Below, piece by piece: positions 57,850 through 64,000 of a stretch of 64,000 nt of DNA. A program made the translations under genes and the position numbers. How positions within the stretch are numbered: position 1 is the stretch's first letter; each line of letters begins with the position of its first letter. The stretch covers positions 1,054,001 to 1,118,000 of the forward strand of contig NZ_FNEQ01000001.1 in NCBI RefSeq assembly GCF_900100205.1, read 5' to 3'. Origin of the DNA: Duganella sp. OV510 (GTDB lineage: Bacteria; Pseudomonadota; Gammaproteobacteria; Burkholderiales; Burkholderiaceae_D). The notes under the pieces were generated by a model, which was not told where the DNA came from, ran no database searches, and saw nothing but the letters and a program-made list of their open reading frames with translations.

Positions 57850-59082
57850 ATGCAAAAACAAAATACCCAGGCGACCGTCGCCACCGCGCCGGCCTCGCCT
57901 GCTCCCCATCACTCACCGTGGCCAGGCGTGCTGTCCATCGCCATTGGCGCGTTCGCGCTGGTGACCACCGAATTCCTGCCGGTCGGCCTGCTGCCGGCAA
58001 TTGCTGCCGAACTCGGTATCACCGAAGGCGTGGCCGGCATGATGATTACCGTGCCCGGCCTGGTGGCGGCGGTGGCGGCCATCCTGGTCACCGTCGGCAT
58101 CGGCAAGACCGACCGCCGCTACGTGCTGTGGAGCCTGACCGGCACCATGCTGCTGTCCAACCTGATCGTCGCCTTCTCGCATTCCTTCCCGCTGATCCTG
58201 GTGGGCCGCGCGCTGCTGGGCGTCGGCGTTGGCGGCTTCTGGGCCTTGGGACCAGCATTGAGCACGCGGCTGGTTCAGCCGGGCATGGAGCCGAAAGCGC
58301 TGTCGATGATATTTGCCGGCGTCTCGATCGGCACCGTGGCCGGCGTGCCGGCCGGCGCGCTGATTGGCGAACTGTTCGGCTGGCGCACCGCCTTCCACGC
58401 CGGCAGCCTGGTTGCCGTGCTGGTGCTGCTGACGCAAATGCGTTTGCTGCCGGCGCTGCCGGCCAAGTCCTCGGTCACCTTCCGCCAGTTGCCGGAACTG
58501 CTGCGCGTGCCCAAGGCGCGGCTGGGCATCTTCATCACCATGCTGATCTTTATCGGCCAATTCACGGCCTACACCTATATCACGCCCTTCCTCGCCCAGG
58601 TGACGCAGCTGGACGCCAAGACCATCAGCATCCTGCTGCTGGTGTATGGCGCGGCGGGCCTGGCGGGTAACGTAATCGGCGGCAAGATCCTGGCGCGCAG
58701 CGTACGGGCCGGGCTGATCACCACCGGTGTGGTGATGGGCTTGTCGACCGCCGCGCTGCCGTTGCTGGGCCATGGCCTGATCGGCGCGGGTGTGCTGGTG
58801 GTCATCTGGGGCATTGCGTTTGGCATGATGCCGATGTCGGTGCAGACCTGGATCTTCCAGGCCGCGCCGCATGCGATGGAAAGTGGCGGCGCGGTGTTCG
58901 TCACTACCGCGCAGATCGCGCTATCCGGCGGCGCGCTGGTGGGCGGCCTGGCGGTCGATCATCTGGGCGTATCAAGCGCAATGGTGGTTGGTGGCGTGCT
59001 GTCGTTGTCGATGGCGGCGGTCGCGCTGCTGTGGGCGCGCGATGGCGACAAGCCCGCCGCCAAGCTGCACGCGGTACATTAA
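57850..59082 (+). CDS. MFS exporter, DHA1 group
   Basis: Protein of 410 aa with 12 helices and a polar N-terminal tail of about 22 residues. Helix 1 carries GAFALVTTEFLPVGLLPAIAAELG, typical of the sugar-efflux/chloramphenicol-resistance-like DHA1 branch. The central loop (about 195-215) is basic. It is under likely TetR control from the divergent gene. Substrate unknown. Its TAA shares TTAA with the convergent small gene. Confidence 0.9.
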   Translation: MQKQNTQATVATAPASPAPHHSPWPGVLSIAIGAFALVTTEFLPVGLLPAIAAELGITEGVAGMMITVPGLVAAVAAILVTVGIGKTDRRYVLWSLTGTMLLSNLIVAFSHSFPLILVGRALLGVGVGGFWALGPALSTRLVQPGMEPKALSMIFAGVSIGTVAGVPAGALIGELFGWRTAFHAGSLVAVLVLLTQMRLLPALPAKSSVTFRQLPELLRVPKARLGIFITMLIFIGQFTAYTYITPFLAQVTQLDAKTISILLLVYGAAGLAGNVIGGKILARSVRAGLITTGVVMGLSTAALPLLGHGLIGAGVLVVIWGIAFGMMPMSVQTWIFQAAPHAMESGGAVFVTTAQIALSGGALVGGLAVDHLGVSSAMVVGGVLSLSMAAVALLWARDGDKPAAKLHAVH

Positions 59083-59381
59083 AGCCGCACGCGCCGATAG
59101 GCGCCAAGGAATACCTCGGCTTCCTTATCCGACAGTACCTTGATGTCGTCGCCATGCCAGACATACAGGTACTGCGGGCCGCCCTGGCGGTCGGTCAGCT
59201 TGGCGTCCACCAGGAAGCAGGTGCCGAGCGGATAGATGCTGGTGTCGCTCATGCGGCGCGAGCATTGCACCGGCAGGTCGGTCGAATAGGCCTGGCCGGG
59301 CAACGGATAGATCGCCACCTGTCCGCCCCACGCCACCGATTGCACCGCCATCTGGCGGTACGCAGTCATATCCCGCGCCAT
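59079..59381 (-). CDS. Small hypothetical protein
   Basis: Protein of 100 aa, no signal peptide, mixed alpha/beta composition with a central CSRRMSDTSIYPLGTCFLVDAKL segment holding two cysteines. The ATG at 59381 follows GGGAG by 7 bases and is preferred over an in-frame start four codons upstream. No family recognised. It is convergent with the MFS gene and lies 48 bp downstream of the DUF1264 gene on the same strand. Confidence 0.65.
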   Translation of the reverse strand: MARDMTAYRQMAVQSVAWGGQVAIYPLPGQAYSTDLPVQCSRRMSDTSIYPLGTCFLVDAKLTDRQGGPQYLYVWHGDDIKVLSDKEAEVFLGAYRRVRL

Positions 59382-59429
59382 CTTCACTCCCAAAAAGGCG
59401 TATGGTAACAGACGCTACTGCTGCAGGAG

Positions 59430-60140
59430 CTACTGCTGCCTTACGCCAGGGATGTCAGTGGTCGGGCGCGGAAACTTGCCTTTGAGATCATCCACGCCCG
59501 ACTGCGGCCTGGCCAGCGGCAGCAGGTCACGTCGCGACGCGCGCGTGGTGGCGGTGTCCAGCCCCATCTTTTCATCGCGTTTCTCCACCAGGCCGGGCAC
59601 CGCCTCGTTGTCACGGTTGAATGACCATGCCAGCATGGGTTCGCCCAGCGGCAGCTTCTGTTGATCCGTGTGCCAGAAGTGCCATGTCTTGCCATAGCTG
59701 TTCATCTTGGTTTTCATCAGCGCTTTCTCGGCGGCTTTGGGTATGCCGGGCGCCATCAGCTGGCCGCTGAGGATCTCGCCGTTGTGCGGATGCCAGAATG
59801 CACGCTCCCCGGCCGGCAAAGATGCAAACAGCTTCTCGGAGATGATGTATTCCACGCCATTCAGGTTCGCGTCTTCGGCGTTACCGTCAAATAGCATGCA
59901 TTGCGCGAAATCCTCGTTCATCTGATGACAGTAATGATGGGCCTCCATCTGCTGCTCCGGATGTTCTTTCATTGGATGAAAGCCAACCAGATAAATATCG
60001 AAGCCCGCCAGCGGCCGGTTACTCTGCAATACCTTCGCGCCCGCCTCCAGCACCTTGGTCTTCGTTTTCTTCTCGTCTCCCGGCGGCACAACCGCAGTTA
60101 CCGCAGCCAGACCCAATCCCACCAAGCAAGTCTTCAACAT
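59430..60140 (-). CDS. DUF1264 (oil-body-associated-like) protein, exported
   Basis: Protein of 236 aa with a short N-terminal signal-like stretch (MLKTCLVGLGLAAVTAVV) and a DUF1264/OBAP domain: FDIYLVGFHPMKEHPEQQMEAHHYCHQMNEDFAQC, then NLNGVEYIISEKLFASL and WHPHNGEILSGQL. Plant relatives stabilise oil bodies; the bacterial function is unknown. The ATG at 60140 has a perfect AAGGAGGT ribosome site, so the longer upstream frame is rejected. It is divergent from the M61 peptidase gene (156-bp gap). Confidence 0.88.
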   Translation of the reverse strand: MLKTCLVGLGLAAVTAVVPPGDEKKTKTKVLEAGAKVLQSNRPLAGFDIYLVGFHPMKEHPEQQMEAHHYCHQMNEDFAQCMLFDGNAEDANLNGVEYIISEKLFASLPAGERAFWHPHNGEILSGQLMAPGIPKAAEKALMKTKMNSYGKTWHFWHTDQQKLPLGEPMLAWSFNRDNEAVPGLVEKRDEKMGLDTATTRASRRDLLPLARPQSGVDDLKGKFPRPTTDIPGVRQQ

Positions 60141-60296
60141 ACGCACCTCCTTTTTTCCACGATAGTCCAAACACCCACCGCGTGACGCGCGCCTGACATC
60201 GGACGTCCGTGCGGACAGCTTTACACCGGGCGGACGGCCCGATACCCTTGCCATTCAACGGCTTACGTTTGGCATGTATATTGCAAGACGCACGAT

Positions 60297-62174
60297 ATGA
60301 AAAAACTACTGCTCTCCCTGCTCATCCTTCCTTGCCTCGCCATGGCCGGCATGATCCCGGCGCCGCGAGACATTCCTTTTAAAGGCGATATCCAGCTTGC
60401 GGTCGACGCGAGCGACAGCGTGCACAAGATCTTTCGCGTACGCGAAACCATTCCGGTTCAGAAGCCCGGCGCCATGGTGTTGCTCTATCCTCAATGGGAA
60501 ACCGGCAGTCACTCACCAACGCAGGAAGCCGCGCCGCTGGCCGGCCTGATGATCCATGCGGACGGACGCCGGCTGGACTGGCGGCGCGACGATGCCAATC
60601 CCTACGCTTTCCACATCAACGTGCCATCCGGCGCGCGCGCGATCCAACTGGAGTTTCAGTACCTGCCCGCCGCAGCCGGCCCGAAGCTGATGTCACGCGA
60701 TCTGTTGATCCTGTCTTGGCAAAAGGTAGCGCTGTATCCAGCCGGGTGGTACATCCGGAATGTCGGCGTGCAGGCCGAGCTGACAATCCCTGATGGTTTC
60801 CAGTTTGCGACGTCGCTGGAAACGGCGAGGTCCAGCGGCAATCGCGTCACCTTCAAGCCGGCCAATTTTGAAGACCTGGTCGATGCACCGGTGTACGCGG
60901 GCCGCTACTACAAGCGCATCGACCTGGACGGTACACAAGTGCGGCTGAATATGTTCGGCGACAGCGCCGCCTCACTCGACCTGCCGGCAACGTTGATCGC
61001 CAAGTTCAAAACGCTGGCGACCGCCGTGCCACAGCTGTTCCGTTCGCAACACTACCGGCATTTCGATTTCCTGATGTCGCTGTCGGATGTACTGCCTTCT
61101 GGCGGCGGCGTAGAGCATCAGGAGTCCACTGAAATCAATGTCTCGGCCAACTACGCGCGCGATCCCGGCGAGCAGGTGCTGATGGCCAATCTGGTGGCGC
61201 ACGAGTTCATCCACTCGTGGAACGGCCGCACGCGCCAGCCTGCCGATTTATACACACCCAACCTGAACCTGCCGATGCGCGGCAGCCTGCTGTGGGTGTA
61301 TGAAGGCCAGACCGAATTCTGGGCGCACGTGATCAGCACGCGCCAGGGCTTGCGCAGCGTGCAGCAAAGCCTGGATGCGCTGGCGGTCGATGCGTCGCTG
61401 ATGGCGAATCGCCCGGGACGCGCGTGGAAGTCGCTGCAGGACAGCACCGTCGATGCGCTGTACATGCCGGCCAAGCCAGTCAACTGGCGCGACTGGCAGC
61501 GCCGCGAGGACTACTATGCCGAAGGCGTGCTGCTCTGGCTGGACGTCGACATGCTGCTGCGCGCACTGACCAAGGATCGCAAAAGCATGCTGGATTTCGC
61601 CGCCGTGTTCTTTGGCGCGGGGCAGAATACGCGCACCATCACCACCTACACCTTCGAAGATGTCTGCAAGACGCTCAACAAGATCGCGCCGTATGACTGG
61701 GCGGCCTATTTCAAGCAACGCCTGCACGCGCACGACGACACCTATCTGCTCGACGGTCTGAAACGTGGCGGCTATCGCCTGGTGTACACCGACCAGCCAA
61801 CGGAATTCTTTACGCTGCATGAGGTGGACCTCGGCGGCATGGACCTGTCCACCTCGCTCGGACTGGTAATAGGAAAAAAGGGCGCGATCAAGAGCGTGGC
61901 ATGGGAAGGCCCGGCGTTCAAGGCCGGCATCAGCCTGGGCGCACGCCTGGTATCGGTCGGCGGACAGCCTTATACCGATGAGGGACTAAAGCAGGCAATC
62001 CGCGACAGCGCCGCCAGCAAGCAGGCCATCGCACTGGACTTCGAGGCGGATGGCGCGGTACGTTCGGCCAGCATCCCCTATTTCGATTCGTTGCGCTATC
62101 CGCGACTGGAGCGCATACCGGGCGCCGCCGACCGCCTGCGCGATCTGCTACTGCCTTCTTCGGAAAACCAATAA
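60297..62174 (+). CDS. M61-family (glycyl aminopeptidase-like) metallopeptidase
   Basis: Protein of 625 aa with a signal peptide (MKKLLLSLLILPCLAMA). The zinc motif HEFIHSWN starts at H302 and the downstream Glu ligand is in YEGQTEFWA; a substrate-binding GGGVEH block lies about 25 residues before. A C-terminal PDZ domain (about 505-590, LGLVIGKKGAIKSVAWEGPAFKAG) is present. M61 peptidases cleave after or before Gly/Ala residues in the periplasm. Forward neighbour is an MBL-fold gene 80 bp on. Confidence 0.92.
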   Translation: MKKLLLSLLILPCLAMAGMIPAPRDIPFKGDIQLAVDASDSVHKIFRVRETIPVQKPGAMVLLYPQWETGSHSPTQEAAPLAGLMIHADGRRLDWRRDDANPYAFHINVPSGARAIQLEFQYLPAAAGPKLMSRDLLILSWQKVALYPAGWYIRNVGVQAELTIPDGFQFATSLETARSSGNRVTFKPANFEDLVDAPVYAGRYYKRIDLDGTQVRLNMFGDSAASLDLPATLIAKFKTLATAVPQLFRSQHYRHFDFLMSLSDVLPSGGGVEHQESTEINVSANYARDPGEQVLMANLVAHEFIHSWNGRTRQPADLYTPNLNLPMRGSLLWVYEGQTEFWAHVISTRQGLRSVQQSLDALAVDASLMANRPGRAWKSLQDSTVDALYMPAKPVNWRDWQRREDYYAEGVLLWLDVDMLLRALTKDRKSMLDFAAVFFGAGQNTRTITTYTFEDVCKTLNKIAPYDWAAYFKQRLHAHDDTYLLDGLKRGGYRLVYTDQPTEFFTLHEVDLGGMDLSTSLGLVIGKKGAIKSVAWEGPAFKAGISLGARLVSVGGQPYTDEGLKQAIRDSAASKQAIALDFEADGAVRSASIPYFDSLRYPRLERIPGAADRLRDLLLPSSENQ

Positions 62175-62254
62175 CACTATGCGGAAATAGACTTGGCGGA
62201 AAAATCCGCCGCGCGTGAAAATTGTCTGATTCCCTCATCAGACAAGGATCAGAT

Positions 62255-63154
62255 ATGAAGTTGTTCCGCTTGTTCGTTTTGCTGGCAGGCCTGAGCTGCC
62301 TGCTACCCGCCAAAGCCGATGATGCGCCGGCGCGTGTCACGGTGATTTTCGATGCGTTTGGCAAACCGTCGGACTTGCAGCGCGGCTGGGGTTATTCGGC
62401 GCTGGTCGAGTACCAGGGCAAACGCATCCTGTTCGACGCCGGCGGCCAGTACCAGACCTTTGCCGACAATGTACGCAAGCTCAACATCGATCTGAAAACG
62501 CTGGATTTCGTGGTCATCTCGCATCGCCATGGCGACCACACCGGCGGCCTGGCCTATGTGCTGGAACAGAACCCTACCGTCAAAATCTACGCGCCGCTGG
62601 AAACCGGCTCCTTCGGCACGCCGCCCTCCCCGCCTGCCGCCAAGGCGCTGTTGCGCAATGCGGCCGGTATCACGCCCGACCTGCGCTACTTCAACGGCAA
62701 GCCGCCCGCCAGCCTGACCATCGATTCGCCATGGCCTGCCGCCAGATTCACGCTGATCGACAAATCGGTGGAGGTGGCGCCGGGGCTATACCTGGTCAAG
62801 ACCGTGTCGGACAGCAAGGGCACGCTGGAGCTGAATGAACTGTCGCTGGCGATCCGTACGCCGCAAGGCCTGGCGGTGGTGGTCGGTTGCTCGCACCCGG
62901 GCATCGAGCGCATCCTGGAGGCTGCATCGCAGTACGACAAGCAGTTGTACACGATCGTCGGCGGACTGCACTTGGTCGACAAGAGCGACCAGCAAGTCAG
63001 CGAAGTGGTGAACAACTTCAAGACACGCTGGCACGTGGAACGCGTCGCCGCCGGCCACTGCACCGGCGAGTTTGCGCAAGTAGAGCTGGACCGCGTGTAC
63101 GGCGACAAGCACGACCACTCCGGCATCGGCGAGGTGATCGCGCTGCCGCGCTGA
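62255..63154 (+). CDS. Exported MBL-fold metallohydrolase
   Basis: Protein of 299 aa with a signal peptide (LFRLFVLLAGLSCLLPAKA). The metallo-beta-lactamase-fold motif HRHGDHTGG is at 90-98 (H90, H92, D94, H95), with later ligands in VGCSHPG and GGLHLV. The GCSHPGI and GGLHL blocks place it near the subfamily annotated as dihydropterin/methanopterin synthase-like MBL proteins, whose bacterial substrates are unknown. ATG at 62255 follows AAGGA by 7 bases; the longer frame is rejected. Confidence 0.87.
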   Translation: MKLFRLFVLLAGLSCLLPAKADDAPARVTVIFDAFGKPSDLQRGWGYSALVEYQGKRILFDAGGQYQTFADNVRKLNIDLKTLDFVVISHRHGDHTGGLAYVLEQNPTVKIYAPLETGSFGTPPSPPAAKALLRNAAGITPDLRYFNGKPPASLTIDSPWPAARFTLIDKSVEVAPGLYLVKTVSDSKGTLELNELSLAIRTPQGLAVVVGCSHPGIERILEAASQYDKQLYTIVGGLHLVDKSDQQVSEVVNNFKTRWHVERVAAGHCTGEFAQVELDRVYGDKHDHSGIGEVIALPR

Positions 63155-63198
63155 TTCAGCATGTACGATTGATCTGGCTTAAAGCCATCCCCACTAAC

Positions 63199-63240
63199 GG
63201 GCTCAGGATATCGACATGATGTCCTGAGCCCATTGTTTTT
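63199..63240 (+). terminator. Rho-independent terminator after the MBL gene
   Basis: GGGCTCAGGA (63199-63208) pairs perfectly with TCCTGAGCCC (63222-63231), followed by ATTGTTTTT. The rest of the 345-bp gap between the MBL gene and the aminotransferase gene holds this terminator and a DUF433-like remnant in AT-richer sequence. Confidence 0.85.
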
Positions 63241-63303
63241 CAGTCCGCTTGAAGGATATCTTTCAGCTACTAAACTGAATAGTTATTTGGACGATCCCGA
63301 TAG

Positions 63304-63489
63304 CTGGCTGAATGTCCCATCAAGCGCATGTTCGACTATCTGTTGGCTGGCAAAACGATGTCTACTTTCCTGTACGACTATCCTGCCGTCTCACAAGATG
63401 TAGCGACAACGGTGCTGGAAAGCGACGCTACACTCTTCTATGAGGAGATCAGCAAAACTTTGGATAGAATAGGACACGTCCCAAGCTAA
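63304..63489 (+). pseudogene. Truncated DUF433 (VapB-like antitoxin) remnant
   Basis: The frame from 63304 reads LAECPIKRMFDYLLAGKTM, then LYDYPAVSQDVATTVLE. This matches the middle and C-terminal part of DUF433 antitoxin-like proteins (usual pattern PV-x-LFDYL-x-GG, F-x-PTVS-x-E, A-x-x-LE), but the N-terminal part with the GTR motif is missing behind a stop at 63301. From the ATG at 63328 a 53-aa peptide could be made. No toxin gene is next to it. Lower GC than the surroundings suggests transfer and decay. Confidence 0.55.
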
Positions 63490-63499
63490 AGGCCAACTC

Positions 63500-64000
63500 A
63501 TGCATGACATTGCGTCCCAGTATCCCAAATCCACTTCTACGGTCACCAATCTCGAACACGGCTATTTCGGCGCGATGGCTTTGCCAGTGCAGGCGGCGTT
63601 TGAGGAGGCTGTGCGCTATGCGAATGCGCATCTGAGTCCGTTTGTGCGCGGGGAGTTCACCGCCAGGCATGTAGATATCTTGCGCACGCGGCTGGCACAA
63701 CTGATCAACGCGGAGCCGGATGAGATACTGCTCACCCGCAGTGGCAGTGAGTCGATGCAAGTGCTGATTGGCCAGTATCATTCGTTGCAGCCGGGCGATG
63801 TGGTTTTGTGGAGCAATCTCGATTATCCGGCGATGCGCAACAGCATGGCGTGGCTGCAGCAGCGGCGCGGCGTCACGCCGTTGACGCTGCAATTTGAACT
63901 GCCCATCAGCCAGGAAGATCTGCTGGCGCGATACAAGGATGCCATCCGCAGTACGCCCGGCTTGAAACTGATGCTGCTGTCGCAGGTCTATCCGTGCAAC
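63500..64000 (+). CDS. Class V aminotransferase, N-terminal part (cut by window edge)
   Basis: Open frame from ATG 63500 to the window end, 167 aa visible. The start TNLEHGYFGAMALPVQAAFEEA, then FTARHVDILRTRLAQLINAEPDEILLTRSGSESMQVLI and PGDVVLWSNLDYPAM match the N-terminal half of class V PLP enzymes of the isopenicillin-N-epimerase/cysteine-desulfurase-like group. The PLP lysine lies outside. AAAGG precedes the ATG by 7 bases. Role unknown. Confidence 0.85.
   Translation, partial: MHDIASQYPKSTSTVTNLEHGYFGAMALPVQAAFEEAVRYANAHLSPFVRGEFTARHVDILRTRLAQLINAEPDEILLTRSGSESMQVLIGQYHSLQPGDVVLWSNLDYPAMRNSMAWLQQRRGVTPLTLQFELPISQEDLLARYKDAIRSTPGLKLMLLSQVYPCN

Overview
The window is a 64 kb piece of GC-rich chromosome, almost certainly from a Burkholderiales betaproteobacterium of the Oxalobacteraceae (Massilia, Duganella or Janthinobacterium type). 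This rests on codon and base composition and on the gene set: dapC-dapD with a PilU-type ATPase and yffB-dapE-prmB, paired FapA/DUF342 proteins, OmpR/EnvZ, MdtABC with its own outer-membrane factor, protealysin with emfourin, and many short betaproteobacterial hypothetical genes. I see no rRNA, tRNA, CRISPR array, prophage or intact insertion sequence. Genes are packed tightly, often with ATGA overlaps inside operons and 4-base overlaps at convergent ends.

Layout. 1-9.5 kb: end of a DUF4153 membrane protein, then the lysine/diaminopimelate genes dapC, dapD and dapE, with pilU, a small membrane protein, yffB, prmB and an ABC-F ATPase. A 151-bp inverted-repeat element with 10-bp-phased TCTAAA repeats follows pilU. 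9.5-20 kb: a lone CheW, arfB, a TauE exporter with a divergent LysR regulator, two tandem FapA/DUF342 paralogues with an upstream FNR-type box, and ompR-envZ. 20-26 kb: a TPP riboswitch ahead of a TonB-dependent receptor, convergent with an operon of S46 dipeptidyl peptidase, PnuC-type vitamin permease and NadR-like kinase. Together these suggest thiamine (or related vitamin) uptake and trapping. 26-37 kb: an mdtA-mdtB-mdtC-oprM-like RND efflux operon divergent from a CpxR/CpxA-like two-component system, with a perfect CpxR box between them.

37-53 kb: SppA, an SSS-family symporter, an MFS transporter, a 1343-aa secreted GH35 beta-galactosidase with an extra N-terminal GH43-like propeller, DUF3820, protealysin-emfourin, a cysteine-less glutaredoxin-like protein, a SYLF lipoprotein, an EAL/degenerate-GGDEF sensor with an HDOD protein, and a LysR-pirin divergent pair. 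53-64 kb: ribA, a secreted serine protease overlapping an FHA/membrane protein, a TetR-MFS divergent pair with visible operators, DUF1264, an M61 peptidase, an MBL-fold hydrolase, a remnant of a DUF433 antitoxin-like gene, and the start of a class V aminotransferase.

Most of this is ordinary chromosome. The most notable signals are the phased-repeat element at 4487-4637, the thiamine-linked receptor/permease/kinase locus with its switch hairpin, the protease-FHA pair, the GH43-like/GH35 fusion, the low-complexity insertion in MdtC, the cysteine-free glutaredoxin fold, and the recurrent CTAG/TTAA shared stop codons at convergent gene ends. All assignments come from reading the sequence; no database search was run.
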